64,000 nt of DNA from Streptomyces sp. SAJ15. GTDB taxonomy: Bacteria; Actinomycetota; Actinomycetes; Streptomycetales; Streptomycetaceae. Location of the stretch: NCBI RefSeq assembly GCF_007595705.1, contig NZ_NISY01000006.1, forward strand, positions 1 through 64,000, given 5' to 3'. The notes beneath the pieces were generated by a model, which did no database searches, had not been told where the DNA came from, and saw nothing but the letters and a program-made list of their open reading frames with translations. The position numbers and the translations under genes were made by a program. Below, piece by piece: positions 8,655-16,516 of this stretch (its first letter is position 1; each line of letters starts with the position of its first letter).

Positions 8655-9581
8655 ATGCGTGCTGTGAAGCAGAAGTCCTTCGGCGGCCCCGAGGTCCTGG
8701 AGGTCGTGGAGACGGAGCGCCCCACCCCGCTCGGCGGCGAGGTCCTGGTGCGGGTGCGGGCCAGCGCCGTGAACCCGGTCGACGTGGCCGTCCGGTCCGG
8801 CGCCTACCCGCTGCTCGGCGAGCCGCCGTTCGGTGTCGGCTGGGACATCTCCGGTGTCGTCGAGGAGGTCGGCCCCGGCGCCCGGTTCAAGCCGGGTGAC
8901 GAGGTGTTCGGGATGCCGTTCTTCCCGCGCGCCGCCACCGGATACGCCGAGTACGTGGCCGTCCCCGGACGTCAGGTGGCCCGCAAGCCCGCCACCCTCG
9001 ACCATGTGCACGCCGCCGCGCTGCCCCTCGCCGCGCTCACCGCCTGGCAGGGCCTGGTCGACGCGGCCGGCGTGGGGGAGGGCGACCGGGTGCTGGTGCA
9101 CCGCGCCGCCGGCGGCGTCGGCCACTTCGCCATCCAGATCGCCAAGGCCCGCGGCGCCCATGTGATCGCCCTGGCCAGCGCCGCCCGGCACGACTTCGTG
9201 CGCGAGCTCGGGGCCGACGAGGTCATCGACTACCGCACCACCGACTTCACCGAGGCGGTCAAGGACGTCGACATCGTCTTCGACTCCAACTCCGAGGGCG
9301 ACCGCTCGCTGTCGGTCCTGCGCCCGGGCGGCACGCTCGTCAGCATCATGCAGCACATGGACCAGGAACTCGCCGCCCGCGTCGAGGCCGCGGGCCGGCG
9401 GTTCGCGGGCGTCTCCGTCGAGCCCGACTACGCCGCGCTGGAGGCGATCGCCGCGCTCGTCGACGAGGGCCGCGTCCGCCCGCACGTCTTCGAGACCTTC
9501 CCGCTGGCCGAGGCCGCCGCGGCGCACGAGCTGGTCGCGTCCGGCCGGGTCCAGGGCAAGGTCGTGCTGACCGTCGACTGA
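8655..9581 (+). CDS. NADP-dependent zinc-free MDR oxidoreductase (quinone oxidoreductase type)
   Basis: A 308-residue medium-chain dehydrogenase/reductase. The GroES-like N-terminal part carries VRASAVNPVDVAVRSGAY and GWDISGVVEEVGPGA. The Rossmann part has the nucleotide loop in VLVHRAAGGVGHFAIQIAKARGA. It ends with a VQGKVVLTVD tail typical of quinone/alkenal reductases. The structural-zinc cysteine cluster is missing, as in the QOR subgroup. The probable reaction is NADPH-dependent reduction of quinones or enones. Translation most likely starts at ATG 8655, seven bases after AAGGAG; the GTG three bases earlier is less well placed. It is a single gene followed by a strong terminator. Confidence 0.9.
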   Translation: MRAVKQKSFGGPEVLEVVETERPTPLGGEVLVRVRASAVNPVDVAVRSGAYPLLGEPPFGVGWDISGVVEEVGPGARFKPGDEVFGMPFFPRAATGYAEYVAVPGRQVARKPATLDHVHAAALPLAALTAWQGLVDAAGVGEGDRVLVHRAAGGVGHFAIQIAKARGAHVIALASAARHDFVRELGADEVIDYRTTDFTEAVKDVDIVFDSNSEGDRSLSVLRPGGTLVSIMQHMDQELAARVEAAGRRFAGVSVEPDYAALEAIAALVDEGRVRPHVFETFPLAEAAAAHELVASGRVQGKVVLTVD

Positions 9582-9598
9582 GACGGCGATGTGGTGCC

Positions 9599-9645
9599 GG
9601 GGGCCCGCCCGTAGGACCGCGTGTGCGGTCCACGGGGGCGGCCCC
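9599..9645 (+). terminator. Rho-independent type hairpin after oxidoreductase gene
   Basis: A long imperfect stem pairs 9599-9620 with 9625-9645 around a GTGT loop; the inner GGACCGC/GCGGTCC part is perfect. It begins 17 bases after the stop codon. There is no U-tract, as is common in Streptomyces. Confidence 0.75.
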
Positions 9646-9675
9646 GGCGGCCGATCGCGCGGCGGAGTTAACCGC

Positions 9676-9704
9676 TTGCCGTCGGGCCGGGTGCCATGGA
9701 TAGT
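9676..9704 (+). promoter_or_regulatory. candidate promoter for a leaderless AAC(3) transcript
   Basis: A TTGCCG -35 box (9676-9681) and a GATAGT -10 box (9699-9704) are spaced by 17 bases. Transcription would start about 9711-9713, which is the ATG itself. No ribosome site precedes that ATG, so a leaderless mRNA fits. Several Streptomyces resistance genes are known to be leaderless. Confidence 0.45.
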
Positions 9705-9712
9705 TCACCGGC

Positions 9713-10621
9713 ATGGACGAGATGGCCCTGCTCCGCCTGGCCGACGGCCCGGTGACCCGCCGTCGGCTCGCCGACGACCTGTCCGCGCTGGGACTCGCCG
9801 CGGGCGACATCGTGATGTTCCACACCCGGATGTCCGCGCTCGGGTATGTGGCCGGCGGTCCCACCACGGTCATCGACGCGCTGCGCGACGTCGTCACCGA
9901 GCGGGGGACCCTGATGGTGACGTGCGGATGGAACGACGCACCGCCCTACGACCACACGGACTGGCCGCGTCCCTGGCGGGACGCGCTGCGCGAGCAGCTC
10001 CCGGCCTTCGACCCCGTGCTCAGCGAGGCCGACCACAACAACGGTCGGCTGCCGGAGGCGCTGCGCCGCTGGCCGGGCGCCGTGCGCAGCCGACACCCGG
10101 ACGTCAGCTTCGCGGCCCTGGGACCGGCCGCGCACCCGCTGATGGACGAGCACCCCTGGGACGATCCCCACGGTCCCGACAGTCCGCTGGCGCGGCTGGT
10201 CGCCATGGGCGGCCGCGTCCTCCTCCTCGGCGCTCCCCTGGACGCGCTGACCCTCCTGCACCACGCCGAGGCGCTCGCCGAGGCCCCCGGGAAGCGGTAC
10301 GTGGAGTACGAGCAGCCGATCACCGTGGACGGCGAGCGGGTCTGGCGCCGCTTCCGGGACATCGACTCCGAGGACGGGGCCTTCGACTACTCGGGGGTGG
10401 TCCCGGAGGGACAGTGGCCGTTCGAGGCCATCGCCCAGGACATGCTCGCCGCCGGCATCGGCCGCGGGGGCACGGTCGGCGCGGCCCAGAGCCACCTCTT
10501 CGAAGCGGCCGACGTGGTGGAGCACGGGGTGGCGTGGATGGAGGAGAAGCTCGGCGGACGCCCCCTCGACCGCCCGGACGTCAGTCGACGCCGACCTTCG
10601 TCAGGAACTGGTGGAGATTGA
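9713..10621 (+). CDS. AAC(3)-family aminoglycoside N-acetyltransferase
   Basis: 302 residues matching the antibiotic 3-N-acetyltransferase family in length and motifs. These are the N-terminal MFHTRMSALGYVAGGPTTV, GTLMVTCGW, RSRHPDVSFAALGP, then the hallmark RVLLLGAPLDALTLLHHAEA, and C-terminal GTVGAAQSHLFEAADVV. The enzyme acetylates the 3-amino group of 2-deoxystreptamine aminoglycosides using acetyl-CoA. Many actinobacterial members act on unknown compounds, so resistance is not proven. The last 41 bases overlap the convergent FBP gene. The start ATG seems leaderless. Confidence 0.88.
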   Translation: MDEMALLRLADGPVTRRRLADDLSALGLAAGDIVMFHTRMSALGYVAGGPTTVIDALRDVVTERGTLMVTCGWNDAPPYDHTDWPRPWRDALREQLPAFDPVLSEADHNNGRLPEALRRWPGAVRSRHPDVSFAALGPAAHPLMDEHPWDDPHGPDSPLARLVAMGGRVLLLGAPLDALTLLHHAEALAEAPGKRYVEYEQPITVDGERVWRRFRDIDSEDGAFDYSGVVPEGQWPFEAIAQDMLAAGIGRGGTVGAAQSHLFEAADVVEHGVAWMEEKLGGRPLDRPDVSRRRPSSGTGGD

Positions 10622-11081
10622 CGAAGAGGCGCTCGACCTTCTGCTCCAGCGTGAGCGTCTCCTCGTAGCTCAGCTCGCCCCCGGTCTGCCTCCTCCCCCT
10701 CAGATAGAGGGAGCACTGCAGATCGGCGCACAGATAGGCGCCGGAGGTGTTGCCCTGCCGTCCGGCGGCGCCCACCTTGGGCGCCGCCAGCAGGGCCACG
10801 CCCGTCCCCGGGTGCGGGGTCAGACACAGCGAGCAGACCGTCGTCTTGGCGAGGCTGCGCTGGACGCCCTGCGAGGCGCGCAGGGTGATGCCGATGAGGC
10901 GGCTGTTCCGTTCGGCGACGAGGTAGCCCCGGTCGGGGGCGCCCGGATCGCGCCAGCCGAGGAAGTCCAGGTCGGCCCAGGGTCGCTCGGCCAGATCCCG
11001 CGGAACGCTGAGCCTCCGGGCTTCTCCCTTCGAGCAGTTGACGAAGGAGGCGCGGACAGCCGTCTCGGTGAGTGGTTCCAT
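10581..11081 (-). CDS. FBP domain protein (elongation factor G-binding, FusB-like zinc finger)
   Basis: 166 residues of the FBP family. The N-terminal part LTETAVRASFVNCSKGEARRLSVP and the middle ERPWADLDFLGWRDP are family signatures. The C-terminal treble-clef zinc finger is shown by CSLC and a later YLCADLQC. FusB/FusC relatives bind EF-G and release it from fusidic-acid-stalled ribosomes; in Streptomyces the role is unproven. ATG at 11081 is preferred because family proteins start with MEPLTE; a GTG twelve bases earlier is in frame. Neither has a clear ribosome site. Its 3' end overlaps the convergent AAC(3) gene. Confidence 0.82.
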   Translation of the reverse strand: MEPLTETAVRASFVNCSKGEARRLSVPRDLAERPWADLDFLGWRDPGAPDRGYLVAERNSRLIGITLRASQGVQRSLAKTTVCSLCLTPHPGTGVALLAAPKVGAAGRQGNTSGAYLCADLQCSLYLRGRRQTGGELSYEETLTLEQKVERLFVNLHQFLTKVGVD

Positions 11082-11225
11082 GAGCGGCGACACTAGGGAT
11101 CGCTTGATGTGGTGTCACGTGAATTTGTCGGCCCTCGGCGCGGGAGGGCACACACCGAGCCCGTGCGCCCGGACCGCGAGGGGAACGCACCGAGCTTGAC
11201 CGCTTCCGGTGCGCCGGTGCTCCTC

Positions 11226-12161
11226 CTACCGGGGCCGGGCCAGGCGTTCGGCGAGGTCGATCAGGTCCGGAAGCCGCAACACCCGGTCACCGGCCCCCGG
11301 CAGCGGCACATGCAGCGGATCCGTCCAGCGTGCGGGAATCGCCTCGGGTCCGTAGACCGCTCCGGCGAGACCTCCGGTGACGGCCGCGACGGTGTCGGTG
11401 TCCCCGCCGAGGTCGACGGCCGCGCGCACCGCCCCCTCGTAGGAGGAGGTGGTGCGCAGGGCCCAGACCGCGGAGGCGAGACAGGGCCAGACAGCCCCGT
11501 TGAACTCGGTGGCCTGGTCCGGCGTCCAGCGCGGTGCCAGCACGGTGGCGTACCGCTCCCGGTGCTCGGGATGGACGTGTTCCAGCGCGCCGGGGAGGGC
11601 GGTGAGCGGGTCGGCACCGCCCAGCGCGGCGCGGAGCAACTCGTGGTAGACGGCGGTGCCCTCCCATGCCGCGCGGTCGCCGTGGGTCAGGGCGGCGATC
11701 CGGCGGGCCGCGTCCATGGTCGCCTGTCGCCCGCGTCCGGCGAAGTAGACCGCGGAGGTGGTGGCGCGCATCAGCGCGCCGTTGCCGGCGGCACGAGGGT
11801 TCACCGCGAAGTGCGCCGCCGCGGCGCGGTGCCAGGGCTCGCCGTTGGTGAGGACGTCCTCGGTCTGCAGACCGATGTCCTTGGGGCCGGCGGCCGCCCA
11901 CCGCCGGAAGCGCGCGAAGACGTCCGCCGGGTCCAGGCCGCCGCACTCCAGGAGCGATGCGCCCAGGTGGACGGCCATCTGCGTGTCGTCGGTCGCCTCG
12001 CCGGCGTCCCAGCCGCCCCCGCCGCACATCTCCCCGCCGTGACCGGTGTCGGGGAATCGTCCGGAGAAGACCCCGGGGAGACCGAACTCGAACGGCGCGC
12101 CCAGCGCATCGCCCACCGCCGATCCGACGACCGCCCCGACGGCACGTTCCACATGGTTCAT
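11226..12161 (-). CDS. ADP-ribosylglycohydrolase family protein
   Basis: 311 residues with the full set of ARH/DraG motifs. GSAVGDALGAPFEF is near the N-terminus. GEATDDTQMA supplies metal-binding acidic residues, followed by NPRAAGNGALMRAT. VDLGGDTDTVAAVTGGLAGAVYG, the second Mg-binding cluster, is near the C-terminus. These enzymes remove ADP-ribose from proteins or nucleic acids with two Mg ions. The length is normal and nothing is missing. It lies downstream of and on the same strand as the SpoIIE phosphatase gene, with a 41-base gap, so the two may be cotranscribed. Confidence 0.9.
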   Translation of the reverse strand: MNHVERAVGAVVGSAVGDALGAPFEFGLPGVFSGRFPDTGHGGEMCGGGGWDAGEATDDTQMAVHLGASLLECGGLDPADVFARFRRWAAAGPKDIGLQTEDVLTNGEPWHRAAAAHFAVNPRAAGNGALMRATTSAVYFAGRGRQATMDAARRIAALTHGDRAAWEGTAVYHELLRAALGGADPLTALPGALEHVHPEHRERYATVLAPRWTPDQATEFNGAVWPCLASAVWALRTTSSYEGAVRAAVDLGGDTDTVAAVTGGLAGAVYGPEAIPARWTDPLHVPLPGAGDRVLRLPDLIDLAERLARPR

Positions 12162-12202
12162 CCGGGGAGCGTAACGCCGAGCGCGCTCGGCGGCGGCACC
12201 GC

Positions 12203-14641
12203 TCAGGGTGACTGCTCGGTCCAGATGGTCTTGCCCTCATGCGTGTAGCGGGTGCCCCAGCGATCGGTCAGCTGGGCGACCAGGAACAGACCCCGACCTC
12301 CCTCGTCCGTGCTGCGGGCCCGGCGCAGGTGCGGAGCGGTGGCGCTGTGGTCCGACACCTCGCAGATGAGGGCGGTGTCCCGGATCAGGCGCAGCCGCAC
12401 CGGGCCGGCCCCGTACCGGTAGGCGTTGGTGACCAGTTCGCTGACGATGAGTTCGGTGGTGAAGGCCAGGTCGCGCAGCTCCCATTCGGCCAACTGGGCG
12501 ACGGTCAGCCGGCGTGCCCGGTGCGCGGCGGTGGGCTCGGCGTCCAGGGTCCAGGTGACGACGTTCTCCCGGCCCAGGACGCGGGTCCGGGCGAGGAGCA
12601 GGGCCACGTCGTCCGAGGGTCGGTCGGGCAGGACGGTCCGGGTGATCGTGTCGCAGATGTCCTCGAGGTCACGCGTGGGAGGGACGAGCGCGGCGCGCAG
12701 CAGGTCCAGCCCCTCGTCGACATCGCGGTGGCCCGCCTCGAGGAGCCCGTCGGTGTAGAGGGCGAGCAGGCTGCCCTCGCCGAGTTCGATCTCGGTGCTC
12801 TCGAACGGCAGTCCGCCCAGGCCGAGGGGTGGTCCGGCGGGCAGCTCGGCGAGGGCGACCCGCCCGTCGGGGGAGACGACGAGGGGCGGGGGATGCCCGG
12901 CGCGGGCGAGCACGCAGCGGCGGGAGGCCGGGTCGTAGACGGCGTACAGACAGGTCGCGCCGATGATCTGCTCACCGGTGGCCGGGTCCGGGGCCTCACG
13001 CTCGGCGGCGAGCCGGCTGACGAGGTCGTCGAGTTGGGAGAGCACCTCGTCGGGCTCCAGGTCGAGCCCGGCCAGCGCGTGCACGGCGGTGCGCAGCCGA
13101 CCCATCGTGGCGGTGGCCGGAACGCCGTGGCCGACCACGTCCCCGACGATCAGGGCGACCCGCGCCCCGGACAGCGGGATCACGTCGAACCAGTCGCCGG
13201 CGGCGTCCGCGGCCCCGGCCGGGAGGTAGCGGTGGGCGATCTCGACCGCCGGGTGCGCCGGCACCTCGGCCGGCAGCAGGCTCCGCTGCAGGGCCAGCGC
13301 GGCAGTGCGCTGCTGGGTGTAGCGGCGGGCGTTGTCGATGCAGACGGCGGCGCGCGCGGCGAACTCCTCGGCCAGCTTCAGATCGTCCTGCTCGAACGGC
13401 TGGACCTGGTGGGTGCGCCACAGACTGACGACCCCGAGCGTCACCCCGCGGGCCCGCAGCGGCACCGCCATCAGCGAGTGCGAGTGCGCGCCATGCTCGC
13501 CCGGCCCGGCCGCGCCGTCCAGGTCATGGGCGTCGTCGAGGCCCAACCAGTCGGGCGGCGGCTCGGCCGAGGGCTCCAGCACGGGGTGGGCCTCGCCGAG
13601 GCAGCGGGCCTGCGGCGTGCCGGGCGCGAAGACCACCCGATCCTCCTCCCGGTGCAGGGCGGGTCGGGGGCGGTGGCGCACCCCGTGCACGGCGACCCGG
13701 CGCAGGACTCCGGAGCCGTGGGGCCCCGGTTCCTCGCCGTGCAGGACCGGCTCAAGCAGATCCACGGTCACACAGTCGGCGAGGCCCGACACCGCCACAT
13801 CGGCCAGTTCCTCGGCGGTGCGCACCACGTCCAGGGTGGTGCCGATCCGGGCGCTGGCCTCGTTCAGCAGGGCCAGCCGAAGCCGCGCCCGCCTCCGGTC
13901 GGTGACGTCCTCCACCATCTGGGCGACGCCGAGGACCCGCCCCTCCGGATCCTCCATGCGGAAGGCGGAGACGGAGACGACGCGATCGTGTCCCGGCGGG
14001 TCGGTGAGCAGCCGGCACGGCTGCTCGGTGAAGATGAGCGGACGCCCGACGTCCAGAACGCGCCGTAGATCGCGCTCCGCGGGCCGCGCGTCCCGGGCGA
14101 CCAGGAAGTCGCCCATGCGCATCCCCCGGATCGCCTCCGCGGGAACACCGCCGAAGCCCGCGATGGTCCGGTTGACCCGCAGGATGGTCAGATCCGGGGC
14201 GTACACGGCGATGCCGATGGGACAGCGCCTGAAGAGTCCGTCCAGCAGCGAGCGGTCGATCTCCCAGCGGATCGCCTCGTCCGACGGGGCGCCCACGAGG
14301 AACCACTCCTCGCGCCCGCCGGGCCGGACGACACGACGCGCCCGGAGCCCCACCCCGACGTGGTCCCCGTCGCGCCGTCGGAGGGGCAGGACGCCGAACC
14401 AACCACCGGACTCCAGGCACTCCGCGACGGCATGGCCGGTGACCGCACGGTCGTCCTCGGCGACGAGGACGTCGAGCGCCGAGCGGCCGAGCACCTCCGC
14501 GGGCGAGTAGCCGAGCAGTCGCGTGGCCAGTGGGCTCCAGCCGACGATCATTCCCCGGTGGTCGAGGACGGCGACAGCGGACCGACGCACCGCGAAAGGG
14601 TCTTCCGGGCTCTCACTGATCGTCATCAACGGCGTGTCCAT
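12203..14641 (-). CDS. PAS-PAS-GAF-SpoIIE phosphatase with HATPase domain
   Basis: An 812-residue cytoplasmic regulator with no membrane segments. In order: a PAS domain (about 20-130, GMIVGWSPLATRLLGYSPAEVLG); a second PAS (about 150-265, APDLTILRVNRTIAGFGG); a GAF domain (about 270-450); a PP2C-type SpoIIE phosphatase (about 470-680, AAGDWFDVIPLSGARVALIVGDVVGHG); and a C-terminal RsbW-like ATPase (about 690-800, ELIVSELVTNAYRYG, GRGLFLV). Such proteins control sigma factors through anti-sigma/anti-anti-sigma partner switching. ATG 14641 is chosen because GAGGG lies eight bases upstream; a GTG three codons earlier would abut that site. Confidence 0.9.
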   Translation of the reverse strand: MDTPLMTISESPEDPFAVRRSAVAVLDHRGMIVGWSPLATRLLGYSPAEVLGRSALDVLVAEDDRAVTGHAVAECLESGGWFGVLPLRRRDGDHVGVGLRARRVVRPGGREEWFLVGAPSDEAIRWEIDRSLLDGLFRRCPIGIAVYAPDLTILRVNRTIAGFGGVPAEAIRGMRMGDFLVARDARPAERDLRRVLDVGRPLIFTEQPCRLLTDPPGHDRVVSVSAFRMEDPEGRVLGVAQMVEDVTDRRRARLRLALLNEASARIGTTLDVVRTAEELADVAVSGLADCVTVDLLEPVLHGEEPGPHGSGVLRRVAVHGVRHRPRPALHREEDRVVFAPGTPQARCLGEAHPVLEPSAEPPPDWLGLDDAHDLDGAAGPGEHGAHSHSLMAVPLRARGVTLGVVSLWRTHQVQPFEQDDLKLAEEFAARAAVCIDNARRYTQQRTAALALQRSLLPAEVPAHPAVEIAHRYLPAGAADAAGDWFDVIPLSGARVALIVGDVVGHGVPATATMGRLRTAVHALAGLDLEPDEVLSQLDDLVSRLAAEREAPDPATGEQIIGATCLYAVYDPASRRCVLARAGHPPPLVVSPDGRVALAELPAGPPLGLGGLPFESTEIELGEGSLLALYTDGLLEAGHRDVDEGLDLLRAALVPPTRDLEDICDTITRTVLPDRPSDDVALLLARTRVLGRENVVTWTLDAEPTAAHRARRLTVAQLAEWELRDLAFTTELIVSELVTNAYRYGAGPVRLRLIRDTALICEVSDHSATAPHLRRARSTDEGGRGLFLVAQLTDRWGTRYTHEGKTIWTEQSP

Positions 14642-14790
14642 CGCCCACACCCTCGCATCGGGACCCCCGGACCGCGCCCCGCGACACGTGCCTTTTCACC
14701 GTGTTGCCGGCGCGGGACGGGCCTCGCCGGGCGGGGGCTCGTACGGCGCATCTCTTCACCATGGCCACAGAGATGGCAGACAACCGCACG

Positions 14791-14822
14791 CCCTGACAGC
14801 ACTCCCTTGCGCCCTGTCAGGG
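14791..14822 (+). promoter_or_regulatory. inverted repeat upstream of small secreted protein gene
   Basis: CCCTGACAG (14791-14799) and CTGTCAGGG (14814-14822) are perfect complements with a 14-base loop, about 60 bases before the start codon. An operator or leader hairpin is possible. Confidence 0.35.
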
Positions 14823-14879
14823 ACATGCGCCCCTCCTTACCGTTCGGAAGAGGAGTTTCCGCATCCATGGAGGTCCCAG

Positions 14880-15248
14880 ATGAAGCGCAGCCGAATCCTC
14901 ACCGTTCTGGTCACCGTCGCGCTGACCGCGGGCGCGGCCACCGCCGTCGCCCAGGGCAACGACGAGAAGCCCGTACCCGAACCGAAACCGCGCGCCGTCG
15001 AGGCGGCGGCGGCCGCGCACACCCAGCACATCGGAGACCCGGTGACCGTCGGCGCGGGTCAGTTCCGCTTCGCCCAGGTGACGTGCCCGGCCGGTACGGT
15101 GCCCACCGGAGGTGGCGGCTCGACCTCCGGCACCACCCTCTTCTTCACCGACTCGTACGCCAGCGGCAACCTGTGGCTGGTCGGCGGCAAGAACACGGGC
15201 ACCTCCGATGTCGTCCTGAGAGCGCGCGCGGTCTGCACCGTCCCCTAG
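14880..15248 (+). CDS. small secreted protein
   Basis: 122 residues beginning with a clear Sec signal peptide (MKRSRILTVLVTVALTAGAA..AVA, cleavage near residue 25). The mature part is Ala-rich at first, then forms a compact domain with two cysteines (VTCPAGTVPTGGG and RARAVCTVP) that could make a disulphide linking its ends. It is also rich in Gly, Ser and Thr (GSTSGTTLFFTDSYASG). ATG 14880 follows GGAGG with seven bases between. The frame is open upstream, but that part is not coding-like. The function is unknown. It is a single gene ending in a strong terminator. Confidence 0.8.
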   Translation: MKRSRILTVLVTVALTAGAATAVAQGNDEKPVPEPKPRAVEAAAAAHTQHIGDPVTVGAGQFRFAQVTCPAGTVPTGGGGSTSGTTLFFTDSYASGNLWLVGGKNTGTSDVVLRARAVCTVP

Positions 15249-15279
15249 GCCCCGCTCAGTCCCCCCGGCCCCACCCGTG

Positions 15280-15314
15280 GCGGGAGCCCCTTCCTCGAGG
15301 AAGCGGGCTCCCGC
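15280..15314 (+). terminator. strong hairpin terminator
   Basis: GCGGGAGCCCCTTCCTC pairs with GAGGAAGCGGGCTCCCGC with a single bulged base and practically no loop. It starts 31 bases after the stop codon of the secreted protein gene. Confidence 0.8.
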
Positions 15315-15848
15315 TCCGCGTGCGGGCGTCGACGGGCGCGTACCGGCGGATTCCGGGGAGCGGACCGCATGCCGTATGGCGGTGCCGTAAGGCGGTGGTC
15401 CTCAGTAGTTCAGCAGACGCAGTGCCTCGAAACTCCGGGCGAGAGCCGCGGAGGAGAGATCGAGACACGGAACGCCCGACGTGAGAACCGCCCTCGACAC
15501 CACGGGCGAGGTGACCTGGCGGGGGATCGCGGGTCGCGGACGCGTGGCATCCCGATCGCCCTTGTCGCGATCGTTCGGCATCGCGGGAGGTGTCGTCACG
15601 CCGCCGGACCCTACCGCGACTTCGGGGCGACGGCCCGGTAGATCCCTCCACCGAGTGAACGCCCTGAGTGAGCGCGTCCACGATGACGACGCCATGGTTC
15701 GAAAGAAGCCGACGGCGGGGCGGAAGTCCGCCGGACCGCGCACCCGCCGGCGGCCCTGGCCGGCCCCACCCGGGACACGGAGGGGAGCGGCGATGGGGCG
15801 TCAGACCCGGGTTGTGGTGCGACGGCACCCTGTTGTTGGATCGTCTGA
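15315..15848. other. 534-base stretch without a supported gene
   Basis: Several overlapping open frames exist, but none has Streptomyces codon bias, a ribosome site or a recognisable product. The only structure found is a 13-bp tandem pair at 15371-15396 (GCCGTATGGCGGT and GCCGTAAGGCGGT). It is probably intergenic or decayed sequence. Confidence 0.5.
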
Positions 15849-16337
15849 GTGGACAGATATTCGGCGCCGCACGTCTCTTACGGCTACCCCGGTTGGCAGA
15901 CCATCTCCTACCTGGCCCCGGCGCGCTCCGGGCCGCCCGAGCTGCGGGTGGCCGGCCCGCTCGGGCGGTCGGCGGCTCGCGCCGTCGACCTGTCGGTCGT
16001 GGTCCTCGCGCTGTTCACGGCACGCGGCGCGGGGATGACGTCCGGCCTGCTCGTCACCCCGATCCTGCTGGTCGGGCTGGCCTACGAGCCCCTCATGACG
16101 TGGCGGTTCGGCACGACGATCGGCAAGCGGTGCTTCGGTCTGCGCGTGGTCCGGCTGGACGACGGCGACGGGCTCTCCCTCGGGCGGGCCCTGTGGCGTT
16201 GGGTGTGCGTCGTCGTCTCCTGCGTCGTTCCCGTCCTGGGACTCGTCAGCGGTCTGCGGTATCTGACCGACGAGCCCTACCACCAGTGCCTGCACGACAA
16301 GGCCGCGGGAAGCGTCGTCGTCCGCGGCAAGTCCTGA
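15849..16337 (+). CDS. RDD family membrane protein
   Basis: 162 residues with the RDD pattern. The N-terminal region is polar and tyrosine-rich. The RDD helix follows (RSAARAVDLSVVVLALFTARG). A second membrane segment contains LLVTPILLVGLAYEPLMTW. Next comes the family motif TIGKRCFGLRVVRLDDG, and then a third membrane segment (RWVCVVVSCVVPVLGLVSGL). The C-terminal YHQCLHDKAAGSVVV is also typical. The role of RDD proteins is mostly unknown; some act as transporters. GTG 15849 is used as start with only a weak site upstream. It is followed closely by the DUF1266 gene. Confidence 0.85.
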   Translation: MDRYSAPHVSYGYPGWQTISYLAPARSGPPELRVAGPLGRSAARAVDLSVVVLALFTARGAGMTSGLLVTPILLVGLAYEPLMTWRFGTTIGKRCFGLRVVRLDDGDGLSLGRALWRWVCVVVSCVVPVLGLVSGLRYLTDEPYHQCLHDKAAGSVVVRGKS

Positions 16338-16516
16338 GTCTCCGCCGGTCGGTTCGGCGATGCTCTGCCGGGTCGTCCCGCGTTTCGCGCACCCTGCCGG
16401 GTCGTCCGCCGCCGGGGCGTTCCGCGTTTCGGGTGTTCCGTGTCGAGGGCGGCGGGGCGCCGCCGGACCCGGACCGCGCCGATCCATGGCAGCACGGCCT
16501 CGATAGGGTGTGCGAC

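Noticed and set aside
15402..15743. 113-residue minus-strand frame
   Set aside because: Poor codon bias, no ribosome site and no recognisable product.
15668..16516. Upstream extension of the DUF1266 frame
   Set aside because: It runs antiphase through the RDD gene, and the product is Arg/Gly-rich noise.
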